Below, piece after piece: positions 1 to 8,254 of a stretch of 64,000 nucleotides of DNA (positions are counted from its first letter, which is position 1; every line of letters starts with the position of its first letter). The stretch is from Bailinhaonella thermotolerans (lineage in GTDB: Bacteria > Actinomycetota > Actinomycetes > Streptosporangiales > Streptosporangiaceae). Location of the stretch: contig NZ_QZEY01000005.1 of assembly GCF_003594875.1 (NCBI RefSeq), positions 1-64,000 on the forward strand. Reading direction: 5' to 3'. The notes beneath the pieces are model-generated. The model saw only the letters and a list, made by a program, of their open reading frames with translations. It ran no database searches and was not told the DNA's origin. Both the position numbers and the translations under genes were made by a program.

Positions 1-51
1 CCATCACAACCCGACCACCAGATCCACATCCACCGATCCACAAAACACGCC

Positions 52-645
52 CTAGCCGGCGGGCGGCGCGGGGCGCGGGTAGCGCATCAGCAGACTGGCG
101 TGGACGTCATCGCCGGCGGCCTCGTAGACGTGGGGGACGTCGGAGGTCCACGTGAGGTGATCGCCGGGGACCAGGGTCCGGGGGGCGTCCCGGGGCCCCG
201 CGGTCAGAACGCCCTGGAACACGGTGAGGTGCTCGGTCACGCCCTCGGCGTGGGCCGGGCTGGTCTGCGCGGTGCCGGCGGGTATCCGCAGGCGGTACAG
301 CTCGTACGTCGCCGTGGACTCCTCGAAGGACTGGAGGAGCTCGGCGTGTACGGCGGCGCCCGGCGCGACCGGGCCGGGCCTGACCACGGCCGCCAGGGGC
401 ACACCCAGGTGGCCGGTGACCGCCCACAGGGTTTCCAGGGTCGGGTTGCGGGTGCCGTTCTCCAGCCCGGACAGGGTGGCCTTCCCGACACCCGCCCGCC
501 GCGCGAGTTCGGACAGGGAGAGCCCGCGTTCCTCCCGCAGCGCCCGGATCCGGCGGCCCACTTCCGCCGCGTCGTCGGGTCTGAGCTGGGACTTCTCCCG
601 AGGCGGACTCGGAGCGTTCCTCGCGTTTGGCGGGCCGGGATTCAT
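52..645 (-). CDS. XRE-family regulator with C-terminal cupin domain
   Basis: A 197-residue DNA-binding regulator. An N-terminal helix-turn-helix of the XRE/Cro type is visible as VGRRIRALREERGLSLSELA followed by GVGKATLSGLENG. The C-terminal half has cupin-like small-molecule-binding character (VTEHLTVFQGVLTAG, then LVPGDHLTW and DVPHVYEA). This architecture is common in repressors that sense a metabolite. It is divergent from a BenE-type transporter, and a perfect 9+9 inverted repeat lies between the two starts, so it probably controls itself and the transporter. The start is uncertain: ATG at 645 is chosen, ATG at 660 is also in frame, and neither has a clear Shine-Dalgarno sequence, so the transcript may be leaderless. 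The ligand is unknown. Confidence 0.88.
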   Translation of the reverse strand: MNPGPPNARNAPSPPREKSQLRPDDAAEVGRRIRALREERGLSLSELARRAGVGKATLSGLENGTRNPTLETLWAVTGHLGVPLAAVVRPGPVAPGAAVHAELLQSFEESTATYELYRLRIPAGTAQTSPAHAEGVTEHLTVFQGVLTAGPRDAPRTLVPGDHLTWTSDVPHVYEAAGDDVHASLLMRYPRPAPPAG

Positions 646-670
646 GGGGCTATGGTGCATCACAGGCAGG

Positions 671-690
671 GCGTTCCGTTTACGGAACGC
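671..690. promoter_or_regulatory. Inverted-repeat operator between XRE-cupin regulator and benE-like gene
   Basis: GCGTTCCGT, two bases, then ACGGAACGC: a perfect 9-bp inverted repeat. It lies 25 bp from the regulator start (645) and 25 bp from the transporter start (716), the expected place for a site controlling both promoters. Binding by the adjacent regulator is inferred. Confidence 0.72.
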
Positions 691-715
691 TGGATCCGGG
701 CGGGAGGGCTTCGTC

Positions 716-2104
716 ATGGTGCAGCCGATCGTGGCCGGCGTGGTGACCGCGCTGGTCGGGTTCGCGAGTTCGTTCGCCGTGGTGCTGGCCGGGTTGCGGG
801 CGGCCGGGGCCGACCAGGCGCAGGCCGCGTCGGGCCTGCTGGCGCTGTGCGTGGCGGTGGGCGCGGTGGCGATCTGGCTCAGCGTGCGATTACGCATGCC
901 CGTGGCCGTGGCCTGGTCCACGCCGGGGGCGGCGCTGCTCGTGTCCACCGGCGGCGTCGAGGGCGGATTCCCCGCGGCGGTCGGCGCGTTCGTGGTGTGC
1001 GGCGCGCTGATCGTGATCGCCGGGCTGTTCCCCGCGCTCGGGCGGCTGGTGGCCGCCATCCCCGGGCCGATCGCGGGGGCGATGCTGGCCGGGGTGCTGC
1101 TGGAGTTGTGCGTCGCCCCCGTGCGGGCCGTGGTCGAGGTGCCCTGGCTCGCCGTCCCCGTCGTGCTCGTCTGGGCGGTGTTGTTCAGGTTCGCCCGCAC
1201 CTGGGCGGTGCCGGGCGCGCTGGTTGCCGCGATCGCCGGCATCGCGGTGAGCGGCCCCGGGCTGGGCGCGGTGGACCTCCGCCCCGACCTCGTGCTCACC
1301 GCGCCGAGCTTCGGCGCCCAGGCGGTCGTCGGGGTCGCGATCCCGCTGTTCCTGGTCACGATGGCCGCGCAGAACGTCCCCGGCATGGCCGTCCTGTCCG
1401 GGTACGGCTACCGCCCGCCGCTGCGCGGGATGCTCGTCGCGACCGGAGCCGCCTCGGCGGCGGCCGCGCCGCTGGGCGGGCACGCGGTGAACCTCGCGGC
1501 GATCACCGCCGCGCTGGCCGCCGGGCCCGACGCGCACCCCGACCCGGGGCGGCGGTGGATCGCCTCGCTCACGGCCGGCGTCTCGATGATCGTGCTCGGC
1601 CTGGGCGCGGGCCTGGCCACGGCGCTCGTGCTGCTCTCACCGCCCGTGCTGATCGAGGCGGTGGCGGGGCTGGCGCTGCTGGGGGCGCTGGGCTCGGCGC
1701 TCTCGGCCGCGGTCGCCGATCCCGAGGGGCGGGAGGCCGCGGTGGTCACCTTCGTCGTCACGGCGTCGGGGGTGACGCTGCTCGGCGTCGGCGCGGCGTT
1801 CTGGGGACTGGTCGCGGGCGGCCTGATGACCCTGCTGCTCCGGGGAGGGCGGGCGCGAGCCGTACGACCTCGGACTGAGCCGGGGGACGCCCGGAACGGG
1901 TCAGCGGCCCCGGCGGAAGGGGACGGCGCGGCGGAAGGGGACGGCCCGCTAGACGGCGGCGGCTCGGCAGAAGGCGGCGGTCCGATAGAAGGCGGCGGTC
2001 CGATAGAAGGCGGCGGCGCGCGGCCGGGAGGGGGCGGGGACGACGGGAAGGCGGTGAGCGCGCGGCCGAGCCGCCTGTCCCGCGGCGCAGGCGGCTCGGA
2101 CTGA
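716..2104 (+). CDS. BenE-family (benzoate/H+ symporter-like) membrane transporter
   Basis: A 462-residue integral membrane protein with about 11-12 hydrophobic segments, starting MVQPIVAGVVTALVGFASSF. Features of the BenE family include AVAWSTPGAALLVSTGG in the second to third helices, GPIAGAMLAGVLLELC, and FLVTMAAQNVPGMAVLSGYG. The family imports benzoate or related aromatic acids with protons, but the substrate here is not shown by the sequence. The last 80 or so residues are a hydrophilic Gly/Glu/Asp-rich tail with repeated GGGPIEGGG, not part of the usual family fold. ATG at 716 is chosen because it begins directly at the first membrane segment and follows the shared operator with the divergent regulator. 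Confidence 0.88.
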   Translation: MVQPIVAGVVTALVGFASSFAVVLAGLRAAGADQAQAASGLLALCVAVGAVAIWLSVRLRMPVAVAWSTPGAALLVSTGGVEGGFPAAVGAFVVCGALIVIAGLFPALGRLVAAIPGPIAGAMLAGVLLELCVAPVRAVVEVPWLAVPVVLVWAVLFRFARTWAVPGALVAAIAGIAVSGPGLGAVDLRPDLVLTAPSFGAQAVVGVAIPLFLVTMAAQNVPGMAVLSGYGYRPPLRGMLVATGAASAAAAPLGGHAVNLAAITAALAAGPDAHPDPGRRWIASLTAGVSMIVLGLGAGLATALVLLSPPVLIEAVAGLALLGALGSALSAAVADPEGREAAVVTFVVTASGVTLLGVGAAFWGLVAGGLMTLLLRGGRARAVRPRTEPGDARNGSAAPAEGDGAAEGDGPLDGGGSAEGGGPIEGGGPIEGGGARPGGGGDDGKAVSARPSRLSRGAGGSD

Positions 2105-2815
2105 CGCTACTCCTCGCCGATCACGTCCAGGAAAGACCGCGCATCTAGTACCTCCTCTCTCTGCCCGAAATTCCCAATAACCCCACTTGCGGGGATAGTT
2201 CCCAATCTTCGACTCGCCGTCATATTCCGTGGTAATCCTCCTCCTTTCAAGACTTGACGTAGATTGTCAGGATTGTTAGCTTCAATAGGCTTGTGGCCTT
2301 TTGTCACCGCGTCGTCGGTTAAGGCATGGAGACGCCGAAGGGCCGCGGAACCCGCCCGCGATACTCCCCGGCCCGACCGCGATCCGAGACAACCCCAGGT
2401 CACGCCCCCGAATCCACGTCGAGCACCCGCCCCCAACCGGCTCACCGGGGCCCCGTCATGGCTCCATCCATCGGCACGGTCTCGGCCGTGCTCGCGCACA
2501 CACTCGGTTACCTTCCCACGAGAATGCACGGCTCAACGTTCCCCGGCGACACCTCACAGCACTTCCCGGTATTCAAACCGACACGAAGCCCGTACCCGTT
2601 TCCGCCCTTTCCCGGCTCCCCCTCAAGAGGAGGATTCCACGCCTCCGGTCCGGCGCCGCCGTACCCGAAATGAACCGCCCAGCCGACGGCGGGCCGCGCG
2701 ACATGCGGGGACGCCTTCCTCCGATCAGGCGGGCGTGACGGATAGTGTCATGAACACCGAACGCGCACGCTGCGACACGAACCGGAGTGGATGGCCGGCG
2801 GATCGGGGGACGTCG
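2105..2815. other. 711-bp intergenic stretch with a low-GC patch
   Basis: No convincing full-length gene. The part from about 2107 to 2300 is clearly less GC-rich than its surroundings. It holds a promoter-like plus-strand pair, TTGACG at 2254-2259 and TAGCTT at 2277-2282 with a 17-bp spacer. On the minus strand a 38-codon reading frame runs 2223-2107 (MTASRRLGTIPASG to FLDVIGEE) with AAGGAGGAGG about 14 bases upstream, too far for an ideal ribosome site. It may be a remnant or a tiny gene. Confidence 0.3.
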
Positions 2816-3963
2816 ATGGCTGAGCTTCGCTGGACGCCGCTCGGGGTTCCCGGCGCCACACTTCCGCATGTCCGGGACGTCAGCGCGATGAAGGTCAACA
2901 TCGACCCCTTCAGCCACGACCCGAACCACAGGACGTACGTCTACTGGGTCGGCAGCGACGGATCCCTGTGGCGGACGTTCCATCTCGTGACCGTCCTGGA
3001 ACAGGTGCCGTCCCCCGGAGACCTGACCCGCGTCGCGGTCTCGCCCGACATGAGCGTCTGGTGCGCGGACCGTCACGGCCGGGCCTGGTCATGCGGGGCG
3101 ACTTCCACTGGACGCCGGTGACGGTGCCGGGCGAGAAGGTCGTGGACGTCGACGTCGCGGCCGACAGGTCGGTGTGGCTCGTGATGGAGAACACCCGGTA
3201 CTACGTGCGGCGCAACGACTCCTCCGCGCCCCAGCACGTCCCCCAGTTGCTCTCCATCGAAGTGATCACCGGCATCGAGCAGCCGACGTTCCTCGAGGGC
3301 GGCGCCGTCCAGGACGCGGGGAAGGCCTGGGGCGTCAGCGACATGGTGGGCGACAACGGCCTGGTGTTCTGCCACGGCTTCTGGCAGCCCGGCGCCAACG
3401 CCATCCTGGGCGTCGCGGACCTGTCCGCCGCCGCGTCCGAGTTGTGGATGGTCAAGACGGACGGCACCGTGTGGACGACGGCCGACGGCCACACCCAGGT
3501 ACGCCGGGGGGACCTCATCGCCCGGCGGATCTCCGGCGACTACGTCGACAACGCCTACGCCGTCGCCCCTGACGGCAGCGCCTGGGTCTGGAGCAAGGTC
3601 GCCGACCCTGCGCCGGCGCCGCCACCGCCCCCGCCGCCCCCGCAGCCCCAGCCCGCCACCCGGCCGCCGCGCCTGGAGGTGAGCACCACCGGCTCCGGGG
3701 AGAGCACCGTCTTCACCCTGACCGGCTCAGGCTTCCTGCCGAACGCCCAGATCACCGTCCGCGGCGTCCGCCCCGGCGACGGCCAGGTCTTCGAGTGGTA
3801 CTGGCTCACCTCCGCGACCCCCTCCGGAACCCTCGACTTCCCCATCCCCCTCCCCTGCGTCCCCGGCCTCGTGATCCACTTCTCCGCCACCGACGGCCGA
3901 GTCAACGCCACCGACCTGACCCACCGCCTCTGGACCAACACCGTCCCCGCCCCCTGCCCCTGA
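2816..3963 (+). pseudogene. Tectonin/beta-propeller-like protein with Ig-like C-terminus, frameshifted
   Basis: Two overlapping frames read as one protein. The first (ATG 2816 after GGGGGA) gives MAELRWTPLGVPGA, then GSDGSLWRTFH and DMSVWCADRHGRAWS before running into a stop at 3119-3121. The second, one base back in frame, picks up at about 3085-3091 as MRGDFHWTPVTVPGE and continues with DRSVWLVMENTRYYV, ELWMVKTDGTVWTT and GSAWVWS. The recurring WTP-x-x-VPG and W-x-x-x-x-DG patterns are those of short beta-propeller blades. After a proline linker (about 3604-3660) comes an Ig-like domain of about 95 residues. No signal peptide is visible. The switch fits loss of one base near 3060-3090, by mutation, sequencing error or, less likely, programmed frameshifting. 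The downstream piece alone could start at ATG 3091. Confidence 0.6.
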
Positions 3964-4075
3964 CCGCCAGGAGCCCCCACCCCACCTGAGTGAATTCGCG
4001 GGATCGCCGGGCACTGATCTCCACTGCGGCCCTCAGCTTCGACGCGTCGCCTTCACAGGCCCCCGGACCGGACCC

Positions 4076-4657
4076 TCAACCGTTCTTCTTGGCCGCCTGC
4101 TTGGCGGCCTGTTTGGAGGCGCGGACCTTTTCCAGGGAGTCCTGGTCGGTGATGTCGGCGACGGAGCGGAACGCGTCCTTCTCGCCGTAGGGGCCGGCGG
4201 CTTCGCGCCAGCCGTTGGGCTGGACGCCGAGTTGCTTGCCGAGCAGGGCCAGGAAGATCTGGGCCTTCTGCTTGCCGTAGCCGGGCAGGTCGTTGAGGCG
4301 TTTGAGGAGTTCCTTGCCGTCGGGGACGTCGCGCCAGATCTTCTCCGGGTCGCCGTCGTAGTGCTCGGCCAGGTAGCGGCACAGCGCCTGGACCCGCTTG
4401 GCCATCGAGCCGGGGTAACGGTGCACCGCCGGCTTCTCCGACAGCAGCGCCGCGAACGCCTCAGGATCCCGCGCCGCGATCTCATGGGCGTCCAGGTCCT
4501 CCACCCCCATCCGCCGCGCGATCGTGTACGGCCCCGCGAAAGCCCACTCCAGGGCCACCTGCTGATCCAGGAGCATCCCGATGAGGAGGGCGAGGGGGCT
4601 GCGGGACAGGAGGGCGTCGGCCTCGGGGCGCTGGGAGAGGTGCAGGTCAGGCTTCAT
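4076..4657 (-). CDS. HhH-GPD-type DNA glycosylase-like protein
   Basis: A 193-residue protein beginning MKPDLHLSQRPEADALLSRS. The segment LLIGMLLDQQVALEWAFAGP resembles the first helices of HhH-GPD base-excision repair proteins, and LLKRLNDLPGYGKQKAQIF is a helix-hairpin-helix (LPGYG). A catalytic Asp or Lys at the usual position is not obvious, so glycosylase activity is not assured. Streptomycetes and relatives carry a family of this size named only as HhH-GPD-type repair proteins. The C-terminus is a short Lys/Ala-rich helix (KQAAKQAAKKNG), possibly DNA-contacting. It stands alone: the preceding plus-strand gene converges on it. Confidence 0.8.
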   Translation of the reverse strand: MKPDLHLSQRPEADALLSRSPLALLIGMLLDQQVALEWAFAGPYTIARRMGVEDLDAHEIAARDPEAFAALLSEKPAVHRYPGSMAKRVQALCRYLAEHYDGDPEKIWRDVPDGKELLKRLNDLPGYGKQKAQIFLALLGKQLGVQPNGWREAAGPYGEKDAFRSVADITDQDSLEKVRASKQAAKQAAKKNG

Positions 4658-4832
4658 GGTGGTCTGGGCGCTCGGCCCGGCTCCTTTCGTGCGGGTCCTC
4701 GCCTCAGCTTGCCATCCGCCCGGGCCCGTGGCCCTTCACCCTGCCGCGTGGCCTCGGCGTGCCGCCGCCCGCGCCTACCCTCGGCGTCGGGCGTCGCCGC
4801 CCGTTCCCCTGCTCGTACGCCGCGGGAATCTC

Positions 4833-4982
4833 GCCGCACCGCTTACGCCCCGCCGTACCGTTTGCGCCCCGCCGTACCGTTTGCGCCCCGCCGTACCGCT
4901 TGCGTCCGCCGTACCGCTTACGCCCCGCCGTACCGCTTACGCCCCGCCGTACCGCTTGCGTCCGCCGTACGGCTCGCGCTTC
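4833..4982. repeat. 19-bp tandem repeat array, about 8 units
   Basis: Eight head-to-tail copies of a 18-19 bp unit, consensus GCCGTACCGCTTGCGCCCC, from 4833 to 4982. Units vary only at a few positions (TTT/CTT, CGC/CGT). The last unit carries the palindromic form GCCGTACGGC. It occupies most of the gap between the glycosylase-like gene and the methyltransferase gene. Open frames cross it but have no start signals or protein-like composition. Confidence 0.85.
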
Positions 4983-5045
4983 GCCGTGTGGGTTGGGGAT
5001 GGCTGGGGCCTTGGGTCGTGCCTTGGGATCGGTTTCGGGTGGGGG

Positions 5046-5879
5046 TCAGGGGCGGTGGGCGGTGACGAGCCAGGTGGCGGCGCCGAGGCGGACGCCTTCG
5101 GTGGGGTGGTGGTGGGCGGCCAGGGCGTCGCGGAGGGCGGTCAGGGCGGCCCGTTCGTCCGCGGCCTCGTCTATGTGGCTCCCGATGCTGGGGGAATGGC
5201 GGAGGAAGGAGACGGCGTCGTCGGGGTCGTCGCCCACCAGGACGGGTTCTTCCACAGGGCGGATGTCCACCTCCGTGAAGCCGGCCTTGGTGAGGACGTC
5301 GCGGGTGTGGGCGGGGTCGGAGAGGGAGTAGGGACCGCCCTCGGCGGGGTCGTGGTGTTCCGGGATCTCGGTGCCGGGGTCGATCGCGCGCAGCGGGATC
5401 ACGCGCTGGGCCTGCCGGGCCAGCGGCTGCCAGCAGAGGAAGACCAGGCGGCCGCCGGAGCGGAGGGCACCGGCGACGTTCGCGAACGCCGCGACCGGAT
5501 CGTCGAAGAACATCACCCCGAACCGGCTCAGCGCCAGGTCGAAGGCGGCTCCGGGGAAGGGGTGCGACTGGGCGTCGGCCTGCTCGAAGCGTACGTTGGC
5601 CAGGCCCAGCCGGGTGGCCTGGGCACGGGCCTGGGCCAGCATCGGGGCGGACAGGTCCACGCCGAGGACCTCGCCGTGCCCCGAACTCCGGGCCGCGAGG
5701 CGGGTCGTCTCCCCGCAGCCGCAGCCCACGTCGAGGACCCGCTCGCCCGGGGACACGGCGGCGGCCTCCATCAGGCGGTCGGTGAGCCGCCGCATCAGCC
5801 GGTTGTAGCGGTCCTCGTTCTCGGCCCAGTACTTCCCGTTGTCGCCGTTCCACGCCTCGGCCTGCTCGGTGTTCGCCAT
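5046..5879 (-). CDS. Class I SAM-dependent methyltransferase (UbiE-like)
   Basis: A 277-residue methyltransferase starting MANTEQAEAWNGDNGKYWAE. Motif I is VLDVGCGCGETT (residues about 48-59), followed by EVLGVDLSAPMLAQA (motif II) and FDLALSRFGVMFF (motif IV). This is the Methyltransf_11/25 fold, and the N-terminal W-N-x-x-x-x-x-W is typical of a large actinobacterial family annotated as class I methyltransferases. The acceptor cannot be told. The start at 5879 fits the family N-terminus, although the frame stays open further upstream. It is divergent from the AAA ATPase gene, 111 bp away. Confidence 0.9.
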   Translation of the reverse strand: MANTEQAEAWNGDNGKYWAENEDRYNRLMRRLTDRLMEAAAVSPGERVLDVGCGCGETTRLAARSSGHGEVLGVDLSAPMLAQARAQATRLGLANVRFEQADAQSHPFPGAAFDLALSRFGVMFFDDPVAAFANVAGALRSGGRLVFLCWQPLARQAQRVIPLRAIDPGTEIPEHHDPAEGGPYSLSDPAHTRDVLTKAGFTEVDIRPVEEPVLVGDDPDDAVSFLRHSPSIGSHIDEAADERAALTALRDALAAHHHPTEGVRLGAATWLVTAHRP

Positions 5880-5990
5880 TCCCTCATCCTCGGCGGTCCC
5901 GGCCCGGGGGAAACGCCTTTCGCCCAAGGCTGACGTCCCGTACCTTGAGCGGATCCGGCCCTTGGGCGGATCCGACACGGGGAGGCGCCG

Positions 5991-7469
5991 ATGGAGCTCG
6001 GGGACGCCAGGACGCTGGCGATCGCGCTGCGGGACCTGCTCGACCAGGCCCAGACCACGCTGAGAGCGGCCGCCGGGTCGTCGCCGCTGCTGAGCCGGAT
6101 CCGCGGGCACCTGGACCGCGACGTGAAGGACGTGGTCTGCGTGACCGAGCGGTTCCCGAGCTGGGAGCACGCGAACCTCCAGCTCGGGGTCGAGGACTAC
6201 CTGAGGTCGTACGGCGGGGCGGGCGACTGGTTCGGCGTGTCCGGGCACGGGCGCGAGCACGACGAGCTCGTCAACATGCTGATGTCGCTGGAGCGCGGCT
6301 TCGAGCAGTACGAGGCCGGGGCCGTGGACTACGCCACCGTCGCGGTCGGGCCCGACGAGACCATGGAGGCGGTGCACCTGGGGCTCGTCCTGACCTCCTC
6401 CCCCGGCGGCGCGCCGATCATCCTGGGACTGCGCGGCATGCCGGAGCACGGGCTGCCGGAGTGCCGGATCGACGTGCTCGCGGCCTCCCGGGCCGACGCG
6501 ACCGCCGCGAGAGACGAGGTCACGCGGCGGATGCGCGAGCACGACGTGTTCCGGGGGAAGATCCTCACGTTCGGCTCCAGCGAGCACCGCGGCAACGAAC
6601 TGCTCAGCTTCATGCCCCGCCCCGAGCTGCGCGCCGACGAGATCGTGCTGCCGCCCGGCGTGCTCGACACGATCGAGCGGCACGTGATCGAGGTCGGCGC
6701 GATGGCGGACCGGCTGCGCGCCCACGGGCAGCACCTCAAGCGCGGCCTCCTGCTGCACGGGCCGCCCGGCACCGGCAAGACGCACACGGTCCGCTACCTG
6801 ATGGGGCGCACACCCGGCAGCACGGTGATCGTGATCACCGGGCCCGCGATGCAGTGGATCTCCCAGGCGGCGGCGCTGGCGCGCCGGCTCCAGCCCGCGA
6901 TCGTGGTGATCGAGGACGTGGATCTGATCGCGATGGACCGCGAGTACACCCCCGGCGGCAATCCGCTGCTGTTCTCCCTGCTCGACGCGATGGACGGGGT
7001 GGGCGCCGACTGCGACGTGACGTTCGTGCTGACCACCAACCGCGCCGACGCCCTGGAACGCGCGCTCTCCTACCGCCCCGGCCGGGTGGACCTGGCGGTC
7101 GAGGTGCCCAAGCCCGACGCCGAGGGCCGCGAGGCGCTGATCAGGCTGTACGGCCGGGGGCTGCGGCTGCCGCCGGACCTCGCCGAGGTCGTCGCGCGCA
7201 CCGAGGGCATGACCGCGTCGTTCTTCAAGGAGCTGCTCCGCCGTACGGTTCTCACCGCCCTCCGCGAGCGCGAATCCGTGGACGCGCTGACCGGCGCGCA
7301 CCTGACCACGGCGCTGGACGAGATGCTCGGCGAACGCGAGGCCCTCACGCGTTCCCTGCTCGGCGGCGGTGAGTACGGCGACGCCGGGCCGGACCCGTTC
7401 GACGACTTCGCCGAGGCTCCCCCTTTCGCCCCGGGCCCGGACCTCGACCTGCGAGCCCGGTACGAATGA
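5991..7469 (+). CDS. AAA+ ATPase with long unknown N-terminal region
   Basis: A 492-residue protein. The AAA module has Walker A GPPGTGKTHT (about residues 259-268), Walker B IVVIEDVDLIAMD, sensor FVLTTNR, and the arginine-finger/second region ALSYRPGRVDLAVEVPKPD. About 230 residues precede it; they include FRGKILTFGS and an alpha/beta-looking segment but match nothing I recognise. The family is common in actinomycetes as orphan ATPases of the CDC48/FtsH-like group without a protease domain or membrane segment, so it is probably a cytosolic remodelling ATPase. ATG 5991 follows GGGGAGG with good spacing. It is followed by convergent two-component genes. Confidence 0.85.
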   Translation: MELGDARTLAIALRDLLDQAQTTLRAAAGSSPLLSRIRGHLDRDVKDVVCVTERFPSWEHANLQLGVEDYLRSYGGAGDWFGVSGHGREHDELVNMLMSLERGFEQYEAGAVDYATVAVGPDETMEAVHLGLVLTSSPGGAPIILGLRGMPEHGLPECRIDVLAASRADATAARDEVTRRMREHDVFRGKILTFGSSEHRGNELLSFMPRPELRADEIVLPPGVLDTIERHVIEVGAMADRLRAHGQHLKRGLLLHGPPGTGKTHTVRYLMGRTPGSTVIVITGPAMQWISQAAALARRLQPAIVVIEDVDLIAMDREYTPGGNPLLFSLLDAMDGVGADCDVTFVLTTNRADALERALSYRPGRVDLAVEVPKPDAEGREALIRLYGRGLRLPPDLAEVVARTEGMTASFFKELLRRTVLTALRERESVDALTGAHLTTALDEMLGEREALTRSLLGGGEYGDAGPDPFDDFAEAPPFAPGPDLDLRARYE

Positions 7470-7582
7470 CGCGGATCATCCGGCCTGGTCGATGGGTAAG
7501 GCCTGGCCGGTGAGCCGGTATGGCCGGTGGGTCGAGCCTGGCCGGTGAGCGGGGCCGGCGCGGGTCGGGCCGGGTCCGCGGG

Positions 7583-8254
7583 TCAGGCCGGGTCCGCGGG
7601 GCGGATGAGGCCGGTCTCGTACGCGAGGATCACGGCGTGGATGCGGTCACGCAGGGCGAGTTTGGACAGGATGTTGCCCACGTGCGTCTTGACCGTCTGG
7701 TCGCCGATCACTAGGGCGGCGGCGATCTCGGCGTTGGAACGGCCCCGGGCCAGCAGTTCCAGCACCTCGCGCTCGCGGGCGGTCAGCCGGTCGAGGGCGG
7801 GGGGAGCGTGCTCCGGCGGGCGTGGACGGCGGGCGAACTCCCCGATCAGGCGCTTGGTGATCGCGGGCGCGAGCAGGGCCTCCCCGGCGGCGACGACGCG
7901 CACGGCGTTCACCAGGTCCTCGCGGCGCAGGTCCTTGAGGAGGAAGCCGCTGGCCCCGGCCCGCAGCGCCTCGTAGACGTAGTCGTCCAGGTCGAACGTC
8001 GTCAGCATCAGCACCTTGGCCGGGTCCTCGACGCCCGGGCCCGCGAGGCGGCGGGTGGCCTCCAGCCCGTCCATGCGCGGCATGCGGATGTCCATGAGCA
8101 CCACGTCCGGGCGCAGCCGGCGCGCGTCGATGACGGCCTGCGCGCCGTCCGAGGCCTCGCCGACCACCTCGATGTCCGGCTGCGTCTCCAGGATCAGCCG
8201 GAACCCCTCCCGGACGAGCCCCTGGTCGTCCACGACCAGCACCTTGATGCTCAC
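7583..8254 (-). CDS. NarL/LuxR-family response regulator
   Basis: A 223-residue response regulator. The receiver domain has the acidic pair DD in VLVVDDQGLVREGF, the phospho-acceptor Asp in DVVLMDIRMPRMDG (about D54), Thr in MLTTFD and Lys in FLLKDLR. The C-terminal LuxR-type helix-turn-helix reads LTAREREVLELLARGRSN followed by AEIAAALVIGDQTVKTHV. Its ATG overlaps the stop of the upstream histidine kinase by four bases (8251-8254), so the two are translationally coupled and form a two-component system. Target genes are unknown. Confidence 0.96.
   Translation of the reverse strand: MSIKVLVVDDQGLVREGFRLILETQPDIEVVGEASDGAQAVIDARRLRPDVVLMDIRMPRMDGLEATRRLAGPGVEDPAKVLMLTTFDLDDYVYEALRAGASGFLLKDLRREDLVNAVRVVAAGEALLAPAITKRLIGEFARRPRPPEHAPPALDRLTAREREVLELLARGRSNAEIAAALVIGDQTVKTHVGNILSKLALRDRIHAVILAYETGLIRPADPA

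Noticed and set aside
4833-4982. Coding repeat in the crossing open frames
   Set aside because: Frames across the array have no ribosome site and unit length alternates 18/19 bp, which would break a protein repeat.
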